This document shows positions 7,736 to 16,291 of a stretch of DNA of 17,218 bases, piece after piece (position 1 is the first letter of the stretch; every line of letters begins with the position of its first letter). A program made the position numbers and the translations under genes. This stretch comes from Flavobacteriales bacterium. Lineage in GTDB: Bacteria; Bacteroidota; Bacteroidia; Flavobacteriales_E; Vicingaceae. The DNA lies in NCBI GenBank assembly GCA_016763135.1, contig JAESUI010000388.1, positions 1-17,218 on the forward strand. Reading direction: 5' to 3'. The notes below the pieces were generated by a model. It made no database searches. It was not told the origin of the DNA and saw nothing but the letters and a program-made list of their open reading frames with translations.

Positions 7736-8742
7736 TTATTCAATTATCAAATAATATTACATCACAAGAACAAGAAGTTCTTTTAAATAAATTGTCTGAT
7801 TTAAACATTAAATCGAACATCATCTCAACACAATTTAAAAATTACATTGTGGGTATTCCTAAAACTGATTTCGACTTAAGAAGTATCGGGAATATGAATG
7901 GGATAGAAGATATTCATCGTGTTTCAGATGCTTATAAATTGGTTTCTAAAAAATGGAAAGTAAATAAAACTATTATTGATTTAGGTGATAATGTTACTAT
8001 TGGCGGAAACGAATTAGCAATAATGGCTGGGCCGTGCTCCATAGAAGGAGAAGCACAAATTGAAAATACGGTACAGCATTTATTACAAAACAACATTAAA
8101 ATAATGCGTGGTGGCGTTTACAAACCTAGAAGTTCACCTTATGCTTTTAGAGGAATGGGAATGGATGGTTTAAAGCTGTTTTATAAGCATTGTTCAGATA
8201 ATGGAATTAAGGTGATTACTGAGGTGATGCAGGTTTCTCAAGTTGAAGAAATGTTAGATTATGTAGATATTTTTCAAGTAGGAGCACGGAATTCCCAAAA
8301 CTTTAATTTGTTAGATGTATTAGGAAAAGTAGATAAACCCGTTATGATTAAACGTGGAATGTCTGGTACAATTGATGAACTATTGGCTTCTGCTGAATAT
8401 GTTTTTTCTAATGGGAATGAAAAGATTCTATTATGTGAGAGAGGTATCAGAACATATGAAAATGCTTACAGAAATACCTTAGATTTAAATGCTATTCCCA
8501 TTCTAAAAGAAAAATCACATTTACCTGTTATTGTTGACCCTTCGCATGGGATTGGATTAAGACAACACGTTTCTACAATGGCATTAGCCGGTGTAATGTG
8601 TGGGGCAGATGGTATTATTGTAGAAGTACACGAAAGTCCTGAAAAAGCTTTTTCTGATGGGCAACAAACATTGTATTACAGACAAGCTGAAAAATTGTAT
8701 CAAAAAATGAGAGTTACTAAGGAATTAGTAGAAAAATTTTAA
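7732..8742 (+). CDS. aroF: 3-deoxy-7-phosphoheptulonate (DAHP) synthase, type I beta with N-terminal regulatory domain
   Basis: This enzyme condenses phosphoenolpyruvate and erythrose-4-phosphate, the first committed step to chorismate. The 336-residue protein has an N-terminal domain of about 70 residues ending in GIEDIHRVSDAYKLVS, typical of the ferredoxin-like regulatory domain of Thermotoga-type DAHP synthases. The TIM barrel follows, with MAGPCSIEG at 98-106 (metal-binding Cys102), KPRSSPYAF at 131-139, GARNSQNF and DPSHGIG. No chorismate mutase domain is attached at either end. It overlaps trpA by 4 bases and so should be the last gene of the trp operon, under the Trp attenuator. The aroF/aroG symbol is a convention; the enzyme identity is secure. 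Confidence 0.93.
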   Translation: MIIQLSNNITSQEQEVLLNKLSDLNIKSNIISTQFKNYIVGIPKTDFDLRSIGNMNGIEDIHRVSDAYKLVSKKWKVNKTIIDLGDNVTIGGNELAIMAGPCSIEGEAQIENTVQHLLQNNIKIMRGGVYKPRSSPYAFRGMGMDGLKLFYKHCSDNGIKVITEVMQVSQVEEMLDYVDIFQVGARNSQNFNLLDVLGKVDKPVMIKRGMSGTIDELLASAEYVFSNGNEKILLCERGIRTYENAYRNTLDLNAIPILKEKSHLPVIVDPSHGIGLRQHVSTMALAGVMCGADGIIVEVHESPEKAFSDGQQTLYYRQAEKLYQKMRVTKELVEKF

Positions 8743-8888
8743 TTTGCAACTAACCATGTAAACATTTTTCCTATTGAGTGATGAAAACTATTTTTCATCA
8801 TAGTTCTATTTACTTTTTTAGTTCCTTCCTCTATAATTCGACAACCTTTTTTAATCCAAAAATATTTTATTTTATTGCCTTTTTTCAT
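8739..8888 (-). CDS. Possible small protein of 49 residues, antisense to the aroF tail
   Basis: An ATG at 8886-8888 (minus strand) opens a 49-codon frame that fills the gap after aroF and ends in TAA four bases inside it. The product would start MKKGNKIKYFWIKKGCR and end GKMFTWLVAN. It is lysine-rich and basic, with no signal peptide or membrane segment. GAGG lies just before the start. Stops are frequent in AT-rich spacer DNA, so an open frame covering almost the whole gap is suggestive but short enough to be chance. I recognise no family and see no clear TAnnTTTG promoter upstream. It may be a real small gene, a decayed remnant or chance. Confidence 0.3.
   Translation of the reverse strand: MKKGNKIKYFWIKKGCRIIEEGTKKVNRTMMKNSFHHSIGKMFTWLVAN
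8779..8800 (+). terminator. Perfect 9-bp hairpin downstream of aroF, weak terminator candidate
   Basis: TGATGAAAA (8779-8787) and TTTTCATCA (8792-8800) form a perfect stem with a CTAT loop, 37 bases after the aroF stop. No immediate T run follows; the nearest is six T at 8814-8819. It is the best candidate for ending the trp operon transcript, but the stem is AT-rich. It also lies inside the small minus-strand frame. Confidence 0.3.
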
Positions 8889-8967
8889 AACCTCGTATAG
8901 TTAGATTTTGTACATTTAACAAGTAGATTTTATGAAATCTATTCTATCTATTTTAAATTTAAATATT

Positions 8968-11900
8968 ATGAAAAAAGCACTTTTAGTCATCAGCATTTTT
9001 TTTATTACACAAGAAGCCTTTGCTCAAGAAAAAGTAGAATGGATTGATATAGATGAAGTATGGAAAAAAGCTGCAGAATATGAAACCGAAAGTGATTATG
9101 AAAATGCACTTTTAGAAGTAGAAAAAGTGCCGAAAAACGATTCTACTTATTACTCTGCTTTAACTTCTAAATCTTATTATTTAATAAGCACCGAAAAGTA
9201 TGAAGAAGCTATAGTAGTAGCCAAAGAAGGGTTGAAATCTAAATACCAACCCTTTCACTATTATTTTACAGTCAATATAATCTCTGCCACTCTAGGACTA
9301 GAAAAATACGAAGAAACAACAACTACAATCGATAAAGCATTAAAAATTTACCCAACAAATTATAAACTATATTACAATAAAGGTGTTGCTCTTGAAGGCT
9401 TAAAAAAATATGCTGAAGCAGCAAAAATGTATCAAAAAGCAATAACCTGTAAGCCATTTTATGCTAATAGCCATTTAAAATTAGCTATCCTTTGTTATGA
9501 TGAACACTTAATCACTCAAACCATGATGTGTTTAAATATGTATTTGTTGAATAATCCAGATGGAGCCGGGTCGTTTAAGATACTTAATTCATATAATAAC
9601 ATGGTTAAAATTAAAAACGACAGTAAAAAACATCCTGGTGTTAAAATATCAGAAGATGATGACACCTTCGAAGAAATTGACCTTATTATTAATAATTATG
9701 CTGCATTAAATAAGAAATATAAAATAAGTAATAAGCTCATTATTCCTGTTATCAAACAAAATCATGCAATGATAGGTCAGTTAAAAGATTATGAAGGTAA
9801 TGGTGGTTTTTGGGACAAGTACTATGTCCCGTTTTATAAGTTTACAGACAAAAACGATTTGTTTGATGACTTTACTTATACCATCGCTTTTTCGGTAGAA
9901 AATGAAAAATACAAGGCAATCGTCAACAAAAATATTTCTGGCATTAAATCTTTTATTAAAAAATACCAAAATGAATGGTTTAGGCTTATCAGTATAAATG
10001 AAGCTATAGTAGACGGTAAAAAAATAGAAGTGAAATACCTATACAATAATGGGAAAGTACAAGGTTATGGAAAGTACAAAGACGAAAAAACTATAGGCAA
10101 ATGGAAAGTCTTTAATGATAACGGAAGAATCTCCTCTATTGGCACATTTGATGATGAAGGAAAAAAACATGGGAAATGGAAATGGTTTGACAAAAACGGA
10201 AAAATTATAGAAAAAGGCGAGTATGACCATGGAGAACTGGCCAATGAATATCTTTTTTATCATGACAATGGTAACCTGAGCGTTAAAGCTCAATACAAAG
10301 AAGGAAAGTTAAATGGTGGTTATAAAAAATATGATGAAAATGGTGCTTTAGTAGAATCTGCTACCTATGTTGATGATTTATATGAAGGTGAATACCTCTC
10401 TTACTACTCGCTTGGAGAAGGGTTTGTTGAATATAAAATTCAATATGAAAAAGGAAAGGTTGAAGGAAAAGTTTTTCAGTATTATCCTGATCAAAAAATA
10501 AAATCTGAAATGAATTTTAAAGATGATAATAAAGAGGGAGAGACTATAATATATTATAATATTGGCCAAATTGATACTAAAAAAAATTATTCTGAAGGGC
10601 TATTAATTGGTGACTATATAGAATACCATACTAATGGAAATATTTATAAAAAAGGGAAATGTGAAGATGGTGACTTTGTTGGTGAATGGAGAACCTACTT
10701 TGATGACAATACCCTAGCAACAGAATTAAGCTATAGTAAAGGGAAAACGGACGGGCCATACAAAAGATACGAGAGAGATGGAAAGCTTTATTATGATTAC
10801 ACTTACCGTAAAGGAGAAATAATTGCTTACAAATTCTACTCCAAAAATGGAGAGATCATTAAAGAGGCTAAAAAACAAAAAGGAGAATTCTTTTATGAAG
10901 GACACGCTGCAAATGGAAACATAACCTCAGAAGGAATCTACGATATTTCTGGAGGAAAAGAAGGTGAATGGAAATATTATAGTGACAACCATGTATTAGA
11001 AAGTGTAGAAAATCATAAAGAAAACCTGTTGCAAGATGCTATCACTAAATATTATGAAAATGGAAACATAGAATCTATTACGCCTTATAACAACGATACG
11101 CTAGAAGGTTATTATGTATCATATTACATTAACAAAAAAATTAATCAACAAGGTTGGTATCATAAAGGGGAATTAGATGGGGAATGGTTATCCTACTATG
11201 CTAATGGAACACTACAAAAAAGAAATTATTATACCAACGGAAAATTGTACGGTACAACAGAAAACTATGGAGTTGATGGAACATTAACTAGCGAATATTT
11301 TTATTTTAAAAATGAACTTAAAAGAGAATATTATTATGATACAAAAGGAGAGTTAATGGAAGAGATAAATATAGCCGTTGACTCTACAAATTATCACATT
11401 GAAAATCGTTTTATCAATGGCACCATTAACAATTCATTTGCTATGCTTTATAAAAAAAGACATGGAAAATATTTTGGCAATTATTTTAGTGGAAAAAGAA
11501 GTGTTACTGGTGATTATTTTAACGGAGAGTACCATGGTTTATGGAAATGGTATTATGAAAATGGAAAGATAAAAAAAGAAGGAACATATATTCATGGAAA
11601 TAAAAATGGTGTTTGGAAAACCTACTACAAAAATGGAAAACTCAAAACAGAAAATCATTATGAATACGGTTATGCCTTTAAAACAGAAAAAACATTCAAC
11701 AAACAAGGTGTTTTAATTCAAACAAGAGACTTCACAAACAACAACTTACATGGAGAAATTAATTTTTACAGCGAAGAAGGTAAAGCTCAATTAACTAGGT
11801 ATTACCAGCATGGAGAATTAATTGGTTATGGCTATTTAGATAAAAATGGAAAACCAACACCAATGATTTCTATCAAGAATGAAACAGCTAAAATTGTTGC

Positions 11901-12267
11901 CTATTTTGACAATGGAAAAATATCAAGAGAAATGGAACTTAGAAATGGCCTTTTTACTGGAATTTATAAAGAATATTACTATACTGGTCAGATTTTTGAA
12001 GAGCAAAAGTATGAAAATGATGAACGAGAAGGTACTTTTAAAGCCTACTACCCTGATGGTACATTAATGGCAGAAAAACCGTATAATCTAGGACAATTAA
12101 ATGGCGAACTAAAAGAATACTATCCTAACGGGAAATTAAAAGAACAAACAAACTACATCAATAATGAGAAGCATGGAGAGAGTAAATTCTACAATGAATC
12201 TGGTAAATTAATTAAAGAAAAAACCTATTTTGATGACGAAGTATTTTCAGAAAAAATCTATAAGTAA
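8968..12267 (+). CDS. Exported TPR protein with about 30 MORN_2-type repeats
   Basis: The protein (1099 residues from the ATG at 8968) starts with MKKALLVISIFF and a cleavable signal peptide ending AFAQ. Another in-frame ATG at 8932 would place 12 atypical residues in front of the signal peptide, so I prefer 8968. Residues of about 25-200 form several TPR-like helical repeats, such as LYYNKGVALEGLKKYAEAAK. A stretch of about 150 residues that I do not recognise follows. From about residue 357 to the C-terminus there are roughly 30 units of 22-25 residues of the form YYxNGxLxxxxxYxxGxxxGxW, the MORN_2 (YwqK-like) pattern. Units 12-14 and 19-20 are divergent. The C-terminus is itself a repeat, and no type IX secretion sorting domain is evident. 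Probably periplasmic or surface-associated; its function is unknown. The stop codon abuts the next start. Confidence 0.88.
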   Translation: MKKALLVISIFFITQEAFAQEKVEWIDIDEVWKKAAEYETESDYENALLEVEKVPKNDSTYYSALTSKSYYLISTEKYEEAIVVAKEGLKSKYQPFHYYFTVNIISATLGLEKYEETTTTIDKALKIYPTNYKLYYNKGVALEGLKKYAEAAKMYQKAITCKPFYANSHLKLAILCYDEHLITQTMMCLNMYLLNNPDGAGSFKILNSYNNMVKIKNDSKKHPGVKISEDDDTFEEIDLIINNYAALNKKYKISNKLIIPVIKQNHAMIGQLKDYEGNGGFWDKYYVPFYKFTDKNDLFDDFTYTIAFSVENEKYKAIVNKNISGIKSFIKKYQNEWFRLISINEAIVDGKKIEVKYLYNNGKVQGYGKYKDEKTIGKWKVFNDNGRISSIGTFDDEGKKHGKWKWFDKNGKIIEKGEYDHGELANEYLFYHDNGNLSVKAQYKEGKLNGGYKKYDENGALVESATYVDDLYEGEYLSYYSLGEGFVEYKIQYEKGKVEGKVFQYYPDQKIKSEMNFKDDNKEGETIIYYNIGQIDTKKNYSEGLLIGDYIEYHTNGNIYKKGKCEDGDFVGEWRTYFDDNTLATELSYSKGKTDGPYKRYERDGKLYYDYTYRKGEIIAYKFYSKNGEIIKEAKKQKGEFFYEGHAANGNITSEGIYDISGGKEGEWKYYSDNHVLESVENHKENLLQDAITKYYENGNIESITPYNNDTLEGYYVSYYINKKINQQGWYHKGELDGEWLSYYANGTLQKRNYYTNGKLYGTTENYGVDGTLTSEYFYFKNELKREYYYDTKGELMEEINIAVDSTNYHIENRFINGTINNSFAMLYKKRHGKYFGNYFSGKRSVTGDYFNGEYHGLWKWYYENGKIKKEGTYIHGNKNGVWKTYYKNGKLKTENHYEYGYAFKTEKTFNKQGVLIQTRDFTNNNLHGEINFYSEEGKAQLTRYYQHGELIGYGYLDKNGKPTPMISIKNETAKIVAYFDNGKISREMELRNGLFTGIYKEYYYTGQIFEEQKYENDEREGTFKAYYPDGTLMAEKPYNLGQLNGELKEYYPNGKLKEQTNYINNEKHGESKFYNESGKLIKEKTYFDDEVFSEKIYK

Positions 12268-14193
12268 ATGTTAAAAAACTGTATTTTCCTTTTATTAGTA
12301 ATTACTGCAACTAGTTCATTTGCTCAGTTTTCTGATGAATACAACCATTATAAAAAGATTTATCCAGATGATGATAAAGTACAATTATTCTCTAAAACAA
12401 ATGTTACTATCGGTATTGAAAATAATGATATAGTTATAAACGTCAACTATCAAAATGAAGATCTTTTTTTAAATGCTAAAGCAAATTTTTATTCGGAAGA
12501 ATCTGTTTCTTACTCTACTTTTTTTGAACTATCCAATATAAAAGCTTCTTCGTTTGTATATGAAAAAAACAAGTATAAAGAACTCAAAGTAAAAGATTTT
12601 AAACATAAAGATGACCTTTCTGGTGCAGCATTTTATGATGATACTAAATCGGTAAACTTTATTTATTCGAACCTAAAAGAAGGCTCTAAAACGAAGATGT
12701 CTTACAAAGAAGAAATAAAAAACCCCCGTTTTTTAAGTGCTTTCTATTTTGGAAATTTTTACCCCATTATTAAATCTATCTATACAATAACTGCTGACAA
12801 ACGGATAACACTAATATTTAAAGAGTTTAACACTGACACTTTAAATATTCAATTTACCCAGGAAGAAAAAGGAAATAATGTGATTTATAAATGGGTAATA
12901 AAAAATGCTGGGAAATATGAGTCTGAAAATGATGCAGTAAATTTTAGAAACGAAATTGCTCACCTCATACCCTACATCTCATCATATGAAATTAAGAATG
13001 AGGAAACAGAACTTCTAACAGGTGTTGGAGGACTTTACAATTGGTATTATGAACTGATTAGGAACGTGAATAAAACAGACCCAGACGATGAGCTTGTTAA
13101 AATTGTCCATTCTTTAATTGACGATAAAAAAACAGACTTAGAAAAAGTAAAAGCCATTTATTATTGGGCTCAACAAAACATTAAATATGTAGCATTCGAA
13201 TATGCTTTAGGTGGCTTTGTTCCTAGAGAAGCAAATGATATATATGCTAAAAAGTATGGCGACTGTAAAGACAACTCTAGCATCATGAAAGAGATGCTTG
13301 AAATTGCAGAAATCAAAGGGAATTTGACCTGGTTAGGAACAAGAAAAATCCCTTACACCTACGAAGAAGTCCCTACTCCAGCTTCTGACAATCACATGAT
13401 TCTGACATATATTGATGGTGAAGACATCTACTTTTTAGATGCTACTGGCCGATTCTATCCTTTAGGTTTACCCTCATCTTTTATTCAAGGAAAAGAAGCA
13501 TTAATTGCCATTGACTCTACTCAATACCTAGTAAAAAAAGTACCTATTGTAGCTGCAAACAAAAACTACCTCAACGACACTGTCTACTTGAACATCACTG
13601 ACAATAATCTCTCCGGAACAGGAAAAGTGGCACTAAATGGTTATCAAAAAATAGATTATTATAATATTTTAGAACAGCTAAAAACTGCAGATAATCTTAA
13701 AAGTTTTTATACCACAATTCTTAGAAAAGGAAATAATAAATTTTTAATAGAAAACTTTAAAGAGACTAATAAGTACGATTACGAAAAAGATTTTATTATC
13801 GATTATTCTTTTAACATTAACAATTATGTACTAAGTGCTGGTGATGAAAAATATGTAAATCTTAATCTTTCTAAAAATGTTTTTGTCTATAAAATTAAAA
13901 AGGAAGATAAATTAGATAAAGAATTTAAATACAGAAACTATAGCGTTTATGTCAACGAATTAACTATTCCAGATGGTTACCATGTTGAATACCTCCCACC
14001 TAATACATCCTTAGAATATGATAAATTTAATGCTCATATTAACTACGTTCATAAAGGAAATAAAATACATTACAGTTATGACATTACATTTGACTTTCTA
14101 ATTATAAAGAAAGAAGAGCATAAAGCATTTAACGATTTTATTGAGAAAATAGAAAAGGCATTTAAAGAATCGATCGTGCTTAAAAAAGATTAA
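12268..14193 (+). CDS. Exported DUF3857/transglutaminase-like protein with intact catalytic triad
   Basis: This 641-residue protein starts with a signal peptide (MLKNCIFLLLVITATSSFAQ). The N-terminal part, about residues 45-235, looks like the beta-rich DUF3857 domain. A transglutaminase-like core follows (about 265-400), with KKYGDCKDNSS holding Cys333, DNHMIL holding His376 and FLDATG holding Asp391. This is a complete papain-like Cys-His-Asp triad. The rest is beta-rich and resembles the DUF3858 tail common in this family. Family members are typically periplasmic or outer-membrane-associated; protease, cross-linking and scaffolding roles have been proposed for such cores, but the substrate here is unknown. 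The ATG follows the stop of the MORN-repeat gene with no spacer, so the two are almost certainly co-transcribed. Confidence 0.87.
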   Translation: MLKNCIFLLLVITATSSFAQFSDEYNHYKKIYPDDDKVQLFSKTNVTIGIENNDIVINVNYQNEDLFLNAKANFYSEESVSYSTFFELSNIKASSFVYEKNKYKELKVKDFKHKDDLSGAAFYDDTKSVNFIYSNLKEGSKTKMSYKEEIKNPRFLSAFYFGNFYPIIKSIYTITADKRITLIFKEFNTDTLNIQFTQEEKGNNVIYKWVIKNAGKYESENDAVNFRNEIAHLIPYISSYEIKNEETELLTGVGGLYNWYYELIRNVNKTDPDDELVKIVHSLIDDKKTDLEKVKAIYYWAQQNIKYVAFEYALGGFVPREANDIYAKKYGDCKDNSSIMKEMLEIAEIKGNLTWLGTRKIPYTYEEVPTPASDNHMILTYIDGEDIYFLDATGRFYPLGLPSSFIQGKEALIAIDSTQYLVKKVPIVAANKNYLNDTVYLNITDNNLSGTGKVALNGYQKIDYYNILEQLKTADNLKSFYTTILRKGNNKFLIENFKETNKYDYEKDFIIDYSFNINNYVLSAGDEKYVNLNLSKNVFVYKIKKEDKLDKEFKYRNYSVYVNELTIPDGYHVEYLPPNTSLEYDKFNAHINYVHKGNKIHYSYDITFDFLIIKKEEHKAFNDFIEKIEKAFKESIVLKKD

Positions 14194-14210
14194 TATAATT
14201 ACACCAGGAT

Positions 14211-16184
14211 ATGATACAATTAAAAAAAACACTCTCCATCTTAGTTTTACTAATCAGTTTAACAAGTTATGCGCAAGATGAACCTTTTTACAAAACATAC
14301 GATTGGGATGAAAAACCTGAATACACTATTAATGAAGATGACTCTGTCGGGATAGTTACCTATAAAGATAAAGCAGTAAGAGAGTTTATATATAATAAAG
14401 ATGGTGATTTAATAGAGTATGCTTTAGAACACCATATACTTTGGTTAAATTCTGATCAAGCAATAGAGGATAATAATAAGATTTACCTACCTTATTCATC
14501 AAGCACTGAGCTTGTTATAAACAAAGGCCGGGTAATTACTAAAGATGGAAAAGTTATTGAGCTAGATGAATCAAAAATATTGACAGCTGAAGATGATGAG
14601 ACAAAACAAAAATACAAGTACTTTACTTTTGAAGGAGTTGAAAAAGGAAGCTTTGTAGAATACTATTATGTGTTTAAAAAATACCCTAGTTATAAAGGAA
14701 GACGAATGGCTTTTCAAACGAGTCATCCTAAATACAACATAGAGTTTGATTTATACTCTCCCTCTAACTTAATTTTTGAGTTTAAATGTTACAATGGGTT
14801 AGATTCAATTTTCAAAGACACTAACGATACTGAGAAAGCTCACTGGTCATTAAAAATAGACACCATCCCGGCATTAGATAGAGAATCACAAGCATCTTAT
14901 GATGCCCAACGAGAATTTATTGTATATAAATTAGATAGAAACATAACTACTGGATCTTATGACATCTCTTCTTATGGTAAAAATGCAGAAAATGCATACA
15001 GTTTCCTATACAACAACACTAATAAATCTGAGACAAAAGAGTTAAACAAATTAATCAAACTAAGTAATGTAAAAGAAGCTAAAGGTGAAATTGCAAAAAT
15101 TAGAGCCATCGAAGATTACATTAAAAAAACCATCTTTATGGTTGATGCAAATAGCCCTGACTTTAGTGAAATATCTTTTATTTTAAAAAATAACTTTGCT
15201 GATGAATCAGGTTTTCTTAAACTCTATGCTCGTATTTTTAAACTGCTAGATATTAAAATCCAATTAGTAATGACTTCAGATCGTTCTTCTATTAAGTTTG
15301 ATAAAGATTTTGAAGCAAATAATTTCCTAACCGATTATTTATTTTATTTCCCAGGTATCAAATCTTTTCTATCCCCAACAGATATCAGTTCAAGAATTGG
15401 TTACCCACCACCACATTTAACCAACAACTATGGTTTATTTGTTAAAGAAGTTACTTTAGGTGATTTTAACACAGGCATAGGGAAAATTAAATTTATCACA
15501 CCAGTTCATTACGAAAAGACATACAGCAATATCATTGTTGATGTAGAGTTTGACAGCGAAGACATAACTAAAACAGAATTAACGATAGATCATGCATCTG
15601 GAGGATACTACGCAATGTATACGCAAACCATTATGCACCTATTGGATGAAAAAAACAAAAAAGAAGTAATAGATGCACAGGTAAAATTCTTAAGTGAAGA
15701 CATTGAAATTACCAACAAAACTGTTTTTAATGATGATGCAGCATCTTTCGGATTTAAACCATTCCAAGTAAAAGCGAATGCAGAAACAGATGTTTTTGTA
15801 GAGAAAGCAGGAAATAAATACCTCTTTAAAATGGGAGAATTAATTGGCCCTCAAATGGAAATGTATCAAGATAAAAAAAGAATATTACCTGTAGAAACAG
15901 AGTTTACTAGAAGCTATCATCGTATAATTACATTTACCATACCTGATGGCTATCAAATAAATAACCTAGATGATATAAATATTGAAAATGATTCAAAAAA
16001 GGATGGGGAAATCTTGTTTATATTTATCTCTTCATACAAAGTAGAAGGCAATAAAGTTACAGTAACTGCTGATGAGTATTATACTATTATTGAAATTTCA
16101 CCAGAACTGTATGAAGATTACCGAACAGTAATTAATAGTGCAGCAGATTTCAATAAAGTGACTTTAATATTGGAACCGAAGTAG
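14211..16184 (+). CDS. Exported DUF3857-type protein with degenerate transglutaminase core
   Basis: The 657-residue protein has a signal peptide (MIQLKKTLSILVLLISLTSYAQ) and the same overall plan as its upstream neighbour: a beta-rich DUF3857-like domain (about 50-240), a transglutaminase-like fold (about 280-400) and a beta-rich C-terminal part. The region matching the GDCKD active site reads FADESGF, with Glu332 where the nucleophilic cysteine should be, and no histidine stands at the DNH position. An aspartate remains in LSPTD. It is therefore probably catalytically inactive. It begins 17 bases after the upstream gene, so the two are likely co-expressed and may work as a pair. The assignment to the DUF3857 family is by pattern and context; the loss of the triad is read from a hand alignment. 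Confidence 0.75.
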   Translation: MIQLKKTLSILVLLISLTSYAQDEPFYKTYDWDEKPEYTINEDDSVGIVTYKDKAVREFIYNKDGDLIEYALEHHILWLNSDQAIEDNNKIYLPYSSSTELVINKGRVITKDGKVIELDESKILTAEDDETKQKYKYFTFEGVEKGSFVEYYYVFKKYPSYKGRRMAFQTSHPKYNIEFDLYSPSNLIFEFKCYNGLDSIFKDTNDTEKAHWSLKIDTIPALDRESQASYDAQREFIVYKLDRNITTGSYDISSYGKNAENAYSFLYNNTNKSETKELNKLIKLSNVKEAKGEIAKIRAIEDYIKKTIFMVDANSPDFSEISFILKNNFADESGFLKLYARIFKLLDIKIQLVMTSDRSSIKFDKDFEANNFLTDYLFYFPGIKSFLSPTDISSRIGYPPPHLTNNYGLFVKEVTLGDFNTGIGKIKFITPVHYEKTYSNIIVDVEFDSEDITKTELTIDHASGGYYAMYTQTIMHLLDEKNKKEVIDAQVKFLSEDIEITNKTVFNDDAASFGFKPFQVKANAETDVFVEKAGNKYLFKMGELIGPQMEMYQDKKRILPVETEFTRSYHRIITFTIPDGYQINNLDDINIENDSKKDGEILFIFISSYKVEGNKVTVTADEYYTIIEISPELYEDYRTVINSAADFNKVTLILEPK

Positions 16185-16202
16185 GATAAAATCCCTTTTA
16201 TC
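16185..16202 (+). terminator. Short hairpin at the end of the DUF3857 gene, weak terminator candidate
   Basis: GATAAAA (16185-16191) and TTTTATC (16196-16202) form a perfect 7-base-pair stem around a TCCC loop, immediately after the stop codon. No T run follows. It could be an end signal or an RNA-stabilising hairpin. The remaining spacer up to 16291 shows no clear promoter. Confidence 0.25.
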
Positions 16203-16291
16203 GTTGTATTACTCCGATGCTAAAACAACATTTAAAAAAGGCAATGTTACTGTGATTCAGTAGCTATTTAAGTATAACTTACATAAAAATT

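Noticed and set aside
8902..8918. Promoter for the MORN-repeat gene
   Set aside because: TAGATTTTG has one base too many, TACATTTA lacks the final G, and no TTG or TTTG lies at proper distance. Neither is convincing.
8932..8967. Upstream ATG for the MORN-repeat protein
   Set aside because: The ATG at 8968 starts a standard signal peptide (MKKALL...AFAQ); the 12 extra residues would disrupt it.
8968..12267. Toxin-antitoxin role suggested by the YwqK family name
   Set aside because: The protein is exported and very large, and there is no neighbouring toxin-like gene; the repeat match alone does not support such a role.
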